Numbered from the stretch's first letter, positions 12,847-26,900 are shown. The stretch is 64,000 bases of DNA from Pithys albifrons albifrons (GCF_047495875.1 NC_092497.1:3791437-3855436); one strand, 5' to 3'. A program made the numbers and translations. The notes: generated from the sequence alone by a model not told the origin.

Positions 12847-15800
12847 CTTTTTTTTTTTTTTAATTTTTCCTCCTAAATTATTCTTCTCCTTCAAGTTCTA
12901 CAGCAATGTGGGCATCCATTCTTTATTTCCACACTCAAAAACATATATGCTATAAGAATATTTAGTCTTCATGTAACATATTTTCCAGAGATTTGAAAAG
13001 GACATCACAAAGGACTAATGTATCTTTATACTCATTACTCAAATGAGACATCTGAGGTATGTTGCCATTTGACTACATAATTCTTTTAAAAATTGTGATG
13101 TCTGAAGGTAAATAAAGAAATCAATGTTGACACAGCACAAGCTTCACTTGTGAAATCATGCAGGCTCCCAGAATTTCCAGGAGCCCTCTCTTCTAATTTT
13201 TCTTGTAGCTGTTGCTCTAGCTTCTTAAGCCAATCATACTTTAAACTGTTTTCCAAATATTTATTACCCAGTTTTGTATTGGCTCAAAGCTAGTTTTCCT
13301 TAGAAATTATGAATATTATTTCTGGAAATTCTGACTTAAAATCTACACAAGGAATGAGTAGTGCTTCACACTGTAACTTAATTAGAAAAGTCATTAGCAA
13401 CTTATTTCTGAATTTTTAGAAAAAGCATTCTGATCTTTGGATACCCTGTTTTGACAGGATTGATGTTCTGATCCATATTACATACTCATATCTTTCTTTA
13501 CTCTCTTTTATAAAATTAAACACAAACTAAGTAATTGCCACAAGTCTGAGGACGATTTAAAACTTCCAAGGATATTCAGAGACATTAATTTTATCGATCA
13601 TGTTTATATAATGCTTAATTAAGTTGAACTTGTTGAAACAAAGCTATCATCAACAGCCATGACTACTGTATTTATTCATGTTTATGGATAGATGAGAAAT
13701 AATCATTTAAGGTACAGTCATCCAACATGTTCTCATGTGTCTACAGCTGTCATATACTTTATTGCATGAATTGAGAATGCGAAAAGAAAATTTTGACTAT
13801 GATAACTCAATCACATTAGGAGAAAAAATATGTGTTGTATATCATCTATCTGTTTTTATATGACAACATAGAAAGAGACATTTAAAAAAAAACAAGTGAT
13901 GCTTTGAGTTCACTAAAGAGATACATTTGCTGATATCTTACACAACTGACACTTTAGGGGAATATGACTTTTTTCCCATCACAGAGACTATCTGAAACAT
14001 GAGAAGTATCAATCAATACCTGGAGTTCCTCGAGAGGCAGCATTAAACAACAGACAAGATTGCTTCCTAGTCTGCTGTGTTCCACTATGAGTGTCTACAT
14101 GGAAAGTCTGTGTTCCAGCCAAGGCAATTAATGATTAATGAAAGCAGAGAGAGCTTGTTTAGAGAAAGGGGGGACCCACAAAACTGAGCAGTGCATGATG
14201 GATTCATTAAAAAGGAAAAGGCTGAGCACCGTCTTGGGGGATGGGGGGAAAGTCCAAAGCCTTCTTGTGCAATCTTTAAACTTCTATCAAGCAGGTTTCT
14301 GAATATTTTTCCTATGGTGTTTCAGGGACTAGACAGGAGGAACAGCCTTCACCAGGTGGAAACCTATAGCGAAACTGTCCACCTATGGTGCTTTATAGCT
14401 CTTATCTCTGAGCCACCTCTGTGAGAAGTGACTTTGGACTAGATCACTTATGCCAGTCCTTGAGGCTGTGGCTTCAGCCAGTCTCGCCATTAACATCCTT
14501 GACACACTGTGACTGGACGATGCCATGAACTGGAGGAGGTATCTCCCACCTTGACAGCTGCTTCTACTGCTTGTAAGATCTTAAAAGCTGTACCTGTTTA
14601 ACTAATATTTACTCTATTTCAGCTTATGGGCTGCATTTTGTGTTTTGTAGCCAGCTGGAGGGGTGCTTTTCTGGTGGAAAGCGCAGGAGAAATTTGGGCT
14701 AGCTTGGCCATAATTCTGCCTCAGATCCCCTGAGGAGAAGACGTTGCCATGGCAGCTTTGCTGTTCCTTCAACTGGTGCAATAGCTGCTGTTGCCACATT
14801 AAGCCAGCTCTGCTGGTCTGTGAAGGTGAGCTGCCTCTCCGGATAATTAGAAAAATACCTACTTCCCCATGTGCTACTATTGCTTGTCCCTCCATCTGCC
14901 TAAGATATACAAATATTTTGTTATCCTTTCTGCAGGAGGTGACCTGCCAGAGCCGTCATGCTGTTCATCTCTCAAGATTTTAACAGCTAGTTCTGTCACA
15001 TAATGGGCTGCAGATTTTACAGGGGGACTCAGACTGGCCCATTAAGGTCCCTACTAGAAAAGGGAGAGTGATATCTATTCATTTCAGTTCTGACTTCTGT
15101 GGTAACGTTCATCCTCTCCTTCGAGGATTTTTTTTTTGTGCTTTATCTCGTGCCAATGGCATATGAAGATGCTACAAAAAATACCTGGTGAAGGGCTGAA
15201 CCATGTAGGACTGATGCAGTTGAAATCTACAGCCTGGGATCTCTACCTGGTAAGATTTCAGTCTTTTATTTGAAGAACTGAGAAAGGTTGACCTCTTTGC
15301 AAACACAGCTTTCACCTCTTATACAAGGCTGGATCGCACAGAGGAGCCAGAGTTGAAGCTCTTTGTCTCTCAAATCCACATCTCACACCTCACTGGAGAA
15401 AGCCCTAAGGCCACTGATGACTCTGAGCAGCAGACATTCACCCGTCTAGCCTGCTGAAATTGTGCCAGATGAGATCAATGGGATTGTAAGCATTTAAACA
15501 GGAATTACTACTGTTCAACCAGCTAAAAATGTCCTTTATCGGGCAACAGTCTCACTGGCATCCCTCTGCTTGAGCTATAAACAAAGCACATCACACCAGA
15601 GGTTGCACAGATCTGTGTGAAGGTAGCAGCCTCTGTTCCTTGCCTGCTCAAGGTAACAGCCATTACAGAAGAAGGGAGGAAGGAAGATGTATGCTTTATT
15701 GCACATGGATTTTGCAGTTCTGGGAATGATACCGCTACTGTACCCATCTCATAGGGCAGTCTTGAGAAATGAACACATGATTAAGAGCTTTGAGAGCTCT

Positions 15801-16785
15801 ACATTAAAAAGACATAGTAGAGTTGCTGTGATTTAATTCATGCATGCATGCACTTAAACCCAGACTAATTCCCCAGGGTTAAAGTGAAATAGAGTTTAAA
15901 TCTAACAAGGGTAGAAACTCGTAACCAATTCCTGTGCTTCTCAAAGAGAATATCAAATGACGTGAAATCCTTAATTGCCTTGAATGAGACACAGACATCT
16001 GAAATAGAGTAACTTGTCTCCTATCTAAAAAAAAAAAAAAGGCCATTACATTAATTCTTTACCTTCTTTTCATCACCTCTAGAAAATAAAACTTGTTCAG
16101 GCATAAAAATAGACTAAGTTTTACTAAAACCAAGTAGAGATTTTAAGCACCTACTTTAAAAGGACAAGCTGTTTGCACAACTGATATGATATTATGAAAC
16201 TAAACATTTCACAACTAACAAGGAACTGAATGCATTAGACAGGCCTGTTTCACATCAGAAGCCACAAAGGCTCCCAAGTTTGTATGCCTCTGGATTTTTC
16301 TCTCAACTCCATTGTTTGTGGTTAAAAATCCAAAAGGGTCTGACCCATTTTAAAAGAAGGAAATCATATTTCTTAGTCTGCAAATGATACTCACTGCTAG
16401 CAGAAAAACAACCAGAGCTCAATCCTCCCGAAGAAAGCAAATGTCCCAGGTCAAAGTCACAACATATAACCCCCCAGACAAAGTAAGGAAAAAAATAAAA
16501 TGCATCAGGGTCTAGTCAGGTCATGTAGAACCACATAGCATTGGCAAAGGTTACAAATGGTTCTGTCAAACACAGCTGATTTCCACCTAGTAAAGCAGTG
16601 ATGTTTTTGGTGGAAGGTTAGCATTACTTTTTTGGCATAGCAGTATTGTACCTTTATTCTGAAGTATCACTTCATGGTGGTAAGTGTTGCACACAGTAAT
16701 GAAAAACAATAATCTGTCTTCAAAGTCCTTTTGAAAGGTCTAGCTCATTCCAGTTCCTCAGGGCAAAGCAGGACAAAGCAAAGTG
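12847..16785. other. Unique AT-rich non-coding stretch
   Basis: A run of T at about 12848-12861, a run of 14 A at 16027-16040 and a TGCATGCATGCA palindromic repeat near 15840 are the only structures I can point to. Open frames are short and unrecognised. Confidence 0.45.
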
Positions 16786-16832
16786 GAATTGTTTCCATTT
16801 CACAGATGGGAAAGATGAGGCAACAAAGCAAA
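16786..16832 (+). repeat. MIR/L2-like relic
   Basis: GTTTCCATTTCACAGATGGG then AAAGATGAGGCAACAAAGCA resembles the amniote MIR/L2 core tail, which reads roughly ATCCCCATTTTACAGATGGG then GAAACTGAGGCACAGAG. Only about 45 bp are alignable by eye, so this is an old relic or a chance match. Confidence 0.4.
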
Positions 16833-17650
16833 GGATTAAACTGGGGGAGGGTTGGTGTGATGCCATTTTGGGATGTTCAGATTGCTGTCTCAGGCAACCA
16901 TCTTTTTGCATTTACATTCAACTTCAGGGTAAACATTTCTGTGCTTTTTTACCAATGAAGTACATGAGATCACTACATCTGTAACTCATTGTGCAGCCTG
17001 AGTGCAGAAATTGGCCTGAACATCAGGGAAGCAAGCCCACAAGTTTGGATGAATCTCTGGGCTTTCGCCAAGCATGCAGAGATCTTGTTTCTTAGAATAA
17101 TTACTGAATTAACCTCTTTGCAGGGAGAAGAGGAAATTGCAGGAGCCAAATTTTTTGCCAAGCCTTAGCACGAGAGCTCAGGACATCCTGGGTCTCTTCC
17201 CTGCTCAGATCACTGGGTTTCCTCTATGTTCCAACAATTCCCAATGCAAATGGATTTACCAGTAAGGGAGGCATATACCTAAAGCAGGGAGTTTGCTTCC
17301 GCTGCTGAAGAAAAGAGAGAGAGAGAATCTTAACATGATTACACACAATCTAGGACTAAACTTATGGACTGTTCATTTTGCCTTGGAAACTCAAGTTAAT
17401 CACTTTCCCTTTTCTTGGCACTCTGCAATGAGCTGCTCTCTAAGGTGCTGACCCTGTTAGTACTGACTACCAATCCTAACACTTGTTACCATGATAAGTC
17501 TCATTGGTTAAAGCAGCCTTTTCCTAATGATTTTCACACACACTTTACAGCCTGGCATCACAGATCAGAAAAGCAAATGAGTGATTTCATCTATCTTGAC
17601 CACCTAGAGATTACACACCACATAATTGCCCTGGTTACTCCTTGCATCAT
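16833..17650. other. Unique non-coding stretch
   Basis: I see nothing beyond a short (GA)n run at about 17313-17326. No gene is supported. Confidence 0.45.
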
Positions 17651-18183
17651 TGAATCATAGAATAGTTTGGGTTTGAAGGACTTTAAAGCTTATCTTGCTC
17701 CAATCCCCTGCCATGGGCAGGTACACCTTCCACTAGCCCAAGTTGCTCCAAGCCCCATCCAACCTGGCCTTGAACACTTCCAGTCACAGCTTCTCTGGGT
17801 AACCAGTGCCAGAGCCTCATCACCCTCACAGGGAAGAATTTCTTCTAACATTTAATCTAAATCTGCTCTCTTTCAGTTTGAAGTCATTCCCTCTTGTCCT
17901 GTCACTCCAGGCCATTGAAAATAGTCTCTCTTCATCTTTCCTATAAATTCCTTCCAGGTACCTTTAGGTCACCCTGAAGCCTTCTTTTTGCCTAGCTGAA
18001 CAATCAGAATTCTTTCAGCCTTTCCTCGCAGCAGAGGTACTCCATCCCTTTAATCAATTTGGTGGCCTCCTCTGGACTCGCTCAAACAGCTCCATGTCCT
18101 TCCTGTGCTGGGACTCCAGAGGTGGAGGCAACTCTGCAGGTGGGGTCTCATGAGAGTGGAGTAGAGGGGCAGAATCACCTCAT
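17651..18183 (-). repeat. CR1 LINE, long 3' fragment
   Basis: Over 530 bp of the plus strand follow the reverse complement of avian CR1: TGAATCATAGAATAGTTTGG at the start, then CCTGCCATGGGCAGG, CCATCCAACCTGGCCTTGAA, CACTTCCAGTCACAGCTTCT, CCCTCTTGTCCTGTCACTCC, GGTGGCCTCCTCTGGACTCG, GGTGGGGTCTCATGAGAGTG and AGTAGAGGGGCAGAATCACC. It includes the 3' UTR and the region corresponding to the end of the ORF2 reverse-transcriptase polyprotein, broken by substitutions and indels. It is 5' truncated and not mobile. It is one of the longest CR1 copies in the window. Confidence 0.95.
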
Positions 18184-19985
18184 TCAAGTCTAATAAAGCT
18201 TAAATAAATCACACATTCTTCAAAAACACTCCTGTCATATCCCAAGACAGCAAATCTGCAGAAACAAACTTGGTATAATCTGTTAAACATTTAGCCCTTT
18301 ATTGTAACTTGTACTGGTCTGGTTTTAGCTTCTGGTCAGAGGGTTTGTTCTGTTTTACTCATTGTGGTGGGTACTTTCCATGGGTATTTTCTTTGTATAC
18401 AGAACTCCAGAACTTGCATTTTATTGTGTGACACTCTGAGCTGCCTGGCAAGTCAGTCTGTGTCAGTGTCTGCCATCATGAACAACCAATCTGCCCAGGA
18501 GAAGGAATTACAAAAAAGAATGTGAAATCACAACAGGCCGGGTAATTTCATTTCCAACTATAACTCTGTTGACATTAACTACAACATTAACAGCTATGAA
18601 TAAGGTTTGTCCTGTACACTCCATCCAAAGGAGAAAACAAATGGAAAACTTAAATATTTACTCTCTGACAGCTTATTTTTTGCAAGACTGTTTTTTAACT
18701 AAAGCTATCCAAAGCCTTCCTACCCATTTTGCCAAGGGAACTGCTGTTTGCAGGACCAGGAGGCTGTGTTTGCTTAAGCACATTTGTGGAGCCAAAATAA
18801 AATAAATTAAAAAAAAAATTCAAAAAACCTTCTTTTCCCCATCCATTATTTTATTAACCACAATTGTAAGGTTAGAAAAATACCTACTCCATTAACCTCT
18901 GGGGCATCAGACTCAGGACTCCAAAGTGCATTTTGCACTTAGTTCTGCTGAATTTCAGCACCTACTGATACTACATGGCACCATGCAAAGTAGCCTGGAC
19001 TGTGAGCCTTCTTATATGGCAACTTGGTGAAATCATACTTTCAGTTAATAACAAATACCATACCCCAGGGTCAGCTCAAACTTTCCACTCCATGCTTGAG
19101 GTGATTGAATGATAAACAAACGATCAGTGGGAAATTTGGATGCTGGCATATGCTGTCTGGTTAGCTTTTAGAAGGAGGAAGTGAGAAGATGTATGGTTGA
19201 TTTGCCAAAGTAGTTTAAAAATAGAAGAAAAAATATAAAAAAAAAATTAAAAAAAAAGAGAAAAAACCCCCCAAACCTACAGTCATTCCATCCTTACTTT
19301 CTTATGTAGATACCTATAATCAGACTTTTATTTGTACAGAGAGATGCCAAAATAAACAGGATTTGCTCTCAGAGCATCCATTAACTTCAATTTAGGTACT
19401 TGGTGTGCTAACACACTCTGTAAGAAAAGTTTACTTTTAAGAGCCTAAAAGGGATTGAAGTGACTAGCTAAGAAACAGTCATCCTGATTTGGACATTTCT
19501 GGCAAGGCAAAAGCATGAGGATAATGGGATGTCTGAAATTGATTCATTTCCTGACTGGATCAAATTCCAGACTGATTTAATGGAAGTGGCCAAAGCATAG
19601 AGAAAGGAATTAATGTGGTGTTGTCCGCTGTTGGTAGCATAAGAAATAATGTAATTAAACTGAACTGAGGTGAAGGAAATATAGATGAGACATTAAAGGA
19701 AACAAGTAAAAGGTGAGGATAGTTGCACATTGGTGTAGTATGCCTGAGGGACACACCATCACTGGATGTGCATAGAAGCAAATTAGATGAATGAGTGTTG
19801 AATAGCTTGAGGTAAAGCTGGTCCTGCCTTAATGAGGATGGATTCAGTGACCCCTTGAGACTCATGCTTCACTCCCCACATGACCATAGCTTTGGTTCTG
19901 CTGTGACCTGATATCCTTAATATGTGAGGGTGGGATTTGTTGAATCTAATTTAGAAAACTATACCAACACCAGGAGAGGACAGGA
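18184..19985. other. Unique AT-rich non-coding stretch
   Basis: No gene is recognised. There are A-rich low-complexity runs at about 18807-18832 and 19216-19267. The 101-codon minus-strand frame at 19560-19865 has no family resemblance. Confidence 0.45.
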
Positions 19986-19990
19986 GACAA

Positions 19991-20064
19991 GGGGAGGGGA
20001 GGGGATGGGAGGGGAGGGAAGGGGAGGGAAGGGGAGGAGAGGAGGGGGAAGGGGAGGGGAGGAG
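19991..20064. repeat. (GGGGA)n / G-rich satellite-like tract
   Basis: About 74 bp consist of GGGGA, GGGAA and related units, with one T at 20006; 20007-20064 is 58 uninterrupted purines. Nine or more G-runs of three to five are separated by one to a few bases, which satisfies the usual rule for several overlapping intramolecular G-quadruplexes on the plus strand. The strongly biased open frame through it is an artefact of the repeat. Confidence 0.92.
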
Positions 20065-20135
20065 TTTATAGCATCTCAAAGCACTTTTCAACCATTAATT
20101 ACATCCAGAAATTGAGAGGGTGTCATTAATCTGCT
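20065..20135 (+). repeat. Possible MIR-like relic
   Basis: TAGCATCTCAAAGCACTTTT followed by CAACCATTAATTACATC resembles the amniote MIR start of the conserved tail (ATCTCAAAGCGCTTTACAAA, CATTAATTAA). The rest has diverged. It directly abuts the G-rich tract, and such tracts often grow next to retroposon ends. Confidence 0.35.
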
Positions 20136-23100
20136 CATTTATACAACCCAAAGGGCGCTAATAAGGTGAGTGTTTTTTTCCACAGGCAGAGCGTGAGTAA
20201 AAGTGGAGGTGCAACTTCTGGGCCAGGTTTTGTCCAAAGTCAGGTGCTTCATCCTGCAAAAGCACTGGAAAGAAGACAATGGTAATTCAGGGAAATGTTA
20301 CTCCCAGCTGTGTGATGCAAAATGACAAAAAATCCCACACCCTCGTGGTCTTCAAACATCCCTTTGATCTCTTTCTCCGCCAGCCAATGCTGCTTGTGCC
20401 CACTGTCAGCACTGAAACACCCAAAGGAAAAGTCAGAATAAAGCAAAGATCTCTGGATAGAGCAACATTACTGTCACTCACATGGGCTAACACTCACAGA
20501 ACACCATGGTGGTCATAGTGCCATGTTACAAACTGCAGGACACTTTGGCAATTCTAGACACCAGGTGTCTGGGACATAATGACCTCTTAATTAATGGCTA
20601 AATAATGGCCACTAACAATTAAGCTGTCAGAAGACAGAAGAAAGAATAACAATAAGTACAATTCTCTGTTTACCATAGGAGTCCTTCCCATTTCTTATGC
20701 CTTGGGCTCAATCCTTAAACACTTTTCTTGTCCACATGTTTTGTGAACATAAGTCCTGTTTATAGTGTCAGTCCAAAAAAAGCCTTCCTCAAATTAGGAA
20801 ATTAAGAAATTAGGAACATCTCTTTTTACATTCAGGTTGGGGAGCAGAAAGGGAAGAAAAGCCCGCCTGAAATTTTAACAATTGCTGTGGAAATACCCAC
20901 ATACAAATTCCAGCCCCTTGCTTTTTTTTTTTTCAACTATAGCAAAGTTTCCCTGCTGGGAAACCCTTGGGCCTGTCCATCTGCTGTACAGTATGGTGAA
21001 TACTACTACAATGGGACTTTAACAATAACTGTGCTCTTTTGAACCTCCCCATTCAAGTCACTCCATTGATTACTCAGAAGAATGCAGACTCTTGTGTTAT
21101 TTGATCGGCACATATACTCTGAGCATTTAATCCCTTCAAATATTTTTCAATAACTTCCTTTAATTACAAGGAAAACACTTCGAGTGATGCATGCATTGAA
21201 GAGCTTCCCCTCATGTCTCTCTCACTTTTTTTCTTTTTTTTTTCCTGTTTAATGAAGAATTTGAATCACTTTTCAACTTCTTAATCCTATAATCCTGGAT
21301 GGAATTTGCTCTCTTCCAAACCCTGGGGGTGGTAGGCTTATGCTTAGTACAGTACACCCTGGAGAGATCTTTCAGTAGGGCCTTTCCAGAGGAGTCCCAA
21401 ACATCTGCATTCCTCAGCTGTGTGGTCAACATGTAACTCAGCCTCACCAAAACCACCTTGCCTAAGTGGTTCAGGGATCAACTTTTCTAGGGAAAGTGAG
21501 GGATAGCACAACACAGTAGATAGAAACTGTTCAGAGAACTAAGCTTTTCCAGAAGGAATGGGTGCATGGTGCCAAGCAGGATTATTTTACTAACACATTT
21601 ACCTCATTTGATGAATTCTTCTGGAAGAAAGAAAATGTCAGGGAAAGGGTCACCTTGCCACTGCTACATCCTTCCACCTTATTTCCTCCCATTCCCCCAG
21701 GGACATGAGGAATGATGTACAGCTATCTGTGTTGGAAGGGTTGGCCTGTACCTGTTGGCTCTATGGTCTTTGCCTTGAAGAGCACTGGGTGCATTTCAGC
21801 ATGCAACACTCTCCCCTGTGAGCATGGTGTACTCACTGCACAAAAATTCCAGACTTGTCTGGTTTCGTTTGAATAAAATACTTTGTTGTCACATTAAGAC
21901 AGCTCTTTTGCAATGAAACCAAAGGCCATGGTTTTGCCTGCTCCCGGCTTTCCTCTAGTTAGTACCAAGGAACAATGATTATGTGAAGTACAGATTTTCC
22001 ACTTTGTCTTTCCAGGCTGTTGATTCTCAAGGGAAGGCCTGTGGATCTTTAGGTACCCGTCAAATGGGGGGGAAATGGTGCATGGAAGAACTGTAAAAGA
22101 ATTAAAAACCACAGTAACAACCCATACCATTCCCTTGTAATTCCGTATGTGCCAGTAAGTAGACAGGGTGAAAAAAAGCTGTAAATACACTTTCAAAGTT
22201 TTGCGGCATTTTTAACTGTTTGTAAATCAAACACCTCGGGGCTCCCTTGAGCAGAGCAGGTCTTAGTTCACTCTCCAAATGTCTAAGTGTTCTTTCATTA
22301 GAAGCAGCAGTGAAATACTGCTGCAAAGGCATCTGTTTTTCACACCTCTCCCATTCTAGGTCATGCTCCTCAGCTCACTTTCTTTTTCTCATGCTTGTTA
22401 GCTCAAGTGGCCATTGTTTTGTCAGTGGTATTTTACCTAATCCCATCATACTTAACCATTGTCATTGTGTTTTGGGCTAAAGCACCAACACTAAGAAACA
22501 GGCTGGCAAAGTTGAACAGCCCAAAGTGTGTCGCTGCCTTGCTGAGACAAGATGCCATCAAAGGCCTCAGCTGAAAGGTGGCTGGATGAAGAGGACACGG
22601 TGATGTTAATGTGGACGCAGCATGAGCACAGTGCACACAGTGAGGACATGTGGGGAACGAGGGTGTTGCTTGCACATCATCTCCCTCCAAGTTAAGGGAA
22701 CGGAAACCTGAAGGCCAGTATTTCAGTGCTGGATCAGCCTGAAAGCCTGGCCTGTTTTCAAAGGTTTGCTCATTTTAGTACAGATCTGATGATCAGTTTT
22801 ATGATCTGACAATTGACAAACTTGCTAACACCTTAATCACAGCTCAGCTGACAGAAGATGATGAAAAATTATGTCATGCTGTGATGTATGACTGATGCTT
22901 TCCATTGCCATGATAGACTCCAGTACCTTTTCCATACCTGAATAGCCCACCACATGTTGCCCTTCTATAGGTGTAATGACTTCCCTGCTTGCCTGGCTGA
23001 AGCACCATATAATAAGCAGGAGGAGCATGTATTAGAGGCCTATCATTGATGCAAAGCAATTGCCTTATATTTCCAAAATTCTTGAGCTATTTCACCATAA

Positions 23101-23930
23101 ACTTTCATTAAAGGAACACTATTTTGATGTCTTCAGAAGACTGCTGACATAAAATCAACTGAAGAAATGCACTTCTAGGAATATTTTGCATGTATACAGG
23201 GGCAGTGGTGAATGGGTTACAGGCTGATGTCCTCTCTAGGAGAAAAGTCTCATTAAAGCAGACAGGACTGACAGTTTCTGTCCAGACTGAGCATGTACAT
23301 AGTGCCACTCTCATCTCCAGCTTGGAAAGTAACTGGGCCAGTTTAATGAATGAAGCCCATTAAACCTCCATGTTTGCAGAAAGGTGAGCCAAGTCACACA
23401 GAAGTTGTCATTTCCTGCAGGTCATATATCAATTCAGAACTAGAGATAATTACAGAATCTAGGAAAAGAACTGAAGGAACAGTATATTTTGGTTTTGGGG
23501 GGTAGGTGGGAAGTCTACATAAAATAGCTCAGGAAGTGTATTTTGTCATATTCTGGATAGAAAAAAAAAGTCCAATTGTTTTTATCTTCACATTTATATT
23601 TCCTCTCTTTTATCCTTCCTCTCCTCTCCATCTGTCTCAATGTATGACTTTCAATAGGAAACCTTAAAACATTTCCTTGAAAAATAGCTGCACTTTTAAC
23701 TTTTCCTTCAGAGTTCCTATTTCCATTTTTTGGAGCCAAAATTATTGGGTGAATTTAGTCCCAGTGTATGAATTATTTCTTTGGGAAATACTGAATTCCT
23801 TTTTCCACAAATTTTTTGGTTAAAAAACTACAAATCATCAGCTCTCACTAGGAAACAACATATCCATGCCTTTCTAGCACTCTTGTTGCCTTTGTCCTTT
23901 TAACAGTTGTTCTATTAGCCGTGACCCCAA
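20136..23930. other. Unique non-coding stretch
   Basis: No gene or repeat is recognised except short T and A runs (20922-20933, 21225-21243). Open frames reach about 100 codons (21894-22196 minus) without resemblance to a known family. Confidence 0.45.
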
Positions 23931-23996
23931 CACTTACATGCACTTCATAGCCCTGTAAGAACTATTATCCCCACTCAAAAAGTGGAAGAAAGTGAA
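23931..23996 (+). repeat. MIR/L2-like relic
   Basis: TGCACTTCATAGCCCTGTAA, then GAACTATTATCCCCACTC, then AAAAAGTGGAAGAAAGTGA match in order the amniote MIR/L2 tail (CACAACACCCTGTGAGG, TATTATTATCCCCATTTTAC, AGATGGGGAAACTGA). This is an old and divergent copy. Confidence 0.45.
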
Positions 23997-26900
23997 ATTC
24001 ACTGCAACAAGGAACTGGCAAGCTTGTGGTGGGACAAAATAAACAGTCTGGAGAGGGAGCCCTGGGGAGATGGCTTACCTCCAGCAGAATGGACCAAGGG
24101 CTTTTTCTGTAACAAGGAGAATTTTTTGCTCCAAGAGCTGCACCCAGCAAAGACAACCTGGTAAGGTAGTGCTGCAGCATCTGCAATCCTGCTGGAATGA
24201 ATCAGATCCTTCAGTTCATGTATTAATTGCCTCTGGAGGGAGGTTGAAGAGTAGACATGGGACAGGGCACAGATGTGTACCCTTGGCATAGGTATATTCT
24301 GAGCCTGTATGGTGAATGGGAGTGCAGGGGTGAAGAGGCGGCCATGCCTCTGCTCTCTGCAGTGCACAGATGGGCAAATAAATAACAAGAAAGGAGTCCA
24401 GCTACTGAAATTGCCCTTCTCTGCACTTGCCATGGTTTTCATTATTGACACACTCCCTATTTATAAGATCCCACATGTGCTAAGTAATAACAATCATAAT
24501 AAGAAATCTAACCATTCGCACAAACATTTTGTATTTATTTATTTTTCTAAGACAAAATGCAGGGATCCTCTCTGCCTGCAGCAAAACCTCCATGAACAGT
24601 AAGGCCACCACGAGCAAATGAGCAGAAACAAAGCCTGAGGGTGCTGGCAGGGCACAGCAGTCAGTGTGTCACTGTGATAATCTGCTTAAAGGAGGAGGCA
24701 AGGGCATAATTAAATATCCTGGCCTGGAGTCCTAATAAAGCAGCTAGAAGATCTGATGCTCTCCCCATAATAAACTGTGGTTCATTTATTACTGCTATGT
24801 ATATGTATCTAGAACTGAGCTCAGCCCCAAGCTCTGACTTATCCCATTCTCTGTCACCAGAGACCACAACCTCCTGTTCTCAGGTTACTGTTGTGATGGT
24901 GACACCTACTTTTTTATCTACATTTGAGAAGCCACAAAACTAAGCAATCAGATTTTGTCACATATTTCACCTCTGGCAGCCAGAAAACCATGCATGGCAA
25001 AATCTTAAAAAATCATTACAAGTTCACAAAAAAACCCTCAAGAGAGTTGGCCTTTCAGAACAGACTTTTCTATGATTTTGTTTTGACATTATCAGGGAGG
25101 CTGCTTTGAGTTTCCAAACATCTTTTAGCAATTCAGCAGGATGAAGAACAACCAGCTGGAAGTCATGTAGCAGATGGGCACTGGGATCCTCAAAAGAGCG
25201 AAGGACCTCTCTTGGCTTGTGTAAGTCCAACAAGATAGAGACATTTTCTGTCATCTGATACATCAAAGCTTTAGTAACAGGGAGGTGAGAAAGCTCCTTA
25301 CACCTATTTGCACATTGAGGGCATGAGAAGAGAGGGTATGAATGGATTAAGGTGTAGATTGGAAGAAACACTGGGAGCAAACAACCAACAAAATGCCAAG
25401 CTAGAACTTAATAGACTTGTGTTGAAGTGATTACAGGACACAGGGCATGCACTTACCATGAACTTGCTATGAAAAATTAAGAGATCCTGTCCAGCTTTAC
25501 ACTGACCTGATTCATCCTTTGAGGAAACATCTTTTATATAGCACAGACATGATAGCCATAACAGTAGCTAGGATGCCTAGAGGTCATGGCTCTCTCCCAG
25601 TTCCCAGTGTTTTGTTTAGGCTGTAAAGGAAGCCTGGAAATACACCTGGGACTAGATGACTATGTTCTTAAAACAGGTAATGGTAGGGTAATAACTGCAT
25701 CACTTGCTCCCTTGTGTTCTCCACATATTCTTCCCTGATGTCTTGAATTTCATTGGCTTTCCTCATCCATTGGCACCAGCTAATTTTGGTTCTTTCAGAA
25801 GGTGAAATAAAATTTCTTGCTGAGGTTCATTCAAATACTGTAGTTTTCACTGGGATTATCTCACCCTTTGGTCAGGTTAATTAAAATGTACCTGGCTGCC
25901 TTATTCTTCAAAGACAACACCACATACTCAGAATTTTTGCAACATGCAAGAGATCTGTATTTCACATGTCAAATATTACCAGTTAGAATAGATAAACCTA
26001 ATGGCTTCCATCAAGAATGCTGTTTTCATAAAGTGAAAATCACCTAATGAAAGCACTGTTCTAGAGAGCAGCTGACATTTCCTTCAACACAAAAAAATCA
26101 TAATGCTTTTAAGACAAATTAAGAGGTCCTCAAGAACTTTTTTTTTTCTTTCCAACTGAAAAAAAGTACCTGCAAGGTAAATAAAGTGCTAGTTTTAAGG
26201 GGGCTGTAATTGGGAAGGAGCAGACGTTTTTCGGGTCTCATTCTTAGGCCGAGGTAGTGGCATGCACCTTTAACTTTTGAATGCCAAGCTGTCAGCAAGC
26301 AACTTCAACACTGCCTTTATCTGTCTTCTTTTCTATTTATACATTACACAAAGCTATTTTTTCCTGGGTTTAATTGCACATCAAAGGACCAACTGAATGG
26401 ATCAATTTGGGAGGTTGCTGATAGCAACGCTGGGGAATCCTGCAAATGCAGGTCTAAAATTTCAGTTCTTTCCAGTGCTATATTAGCTAATAAGGGCAGA
26501 GCCAGCGAAACACTTAGTGAGCAAAAGCACCCTGGCTGTGCTACTATTCTTTTCAAGTTCAAGCTGGACATAGAGAAGATTAAATAACTATTTATTATGT
26601 TAACTCCCTCCCTCTAGCCACATGTTTCCTATCGGAGGAGACACCAATGACAATGATAATTTCAGTTTTTCAGAGTGATAGTGACGGATATTTGAAAGCT
26701 TTCAGGTGTGTCAGAGCCCATGGACACATCCTTAAAAATGGAGTATAGCCTGCTATTCATTCAGGGATGTGAAAAAGGAATCTCCCAGTTCCCTTTAGGC
26801 CAAATGTATTTGCCTTGGCAAATATGGATTTTGAAGGACTGCTCCACCATTAAAGGAACACAAAAATCACAACATTAAATTTGATTATATTGGACACAAA

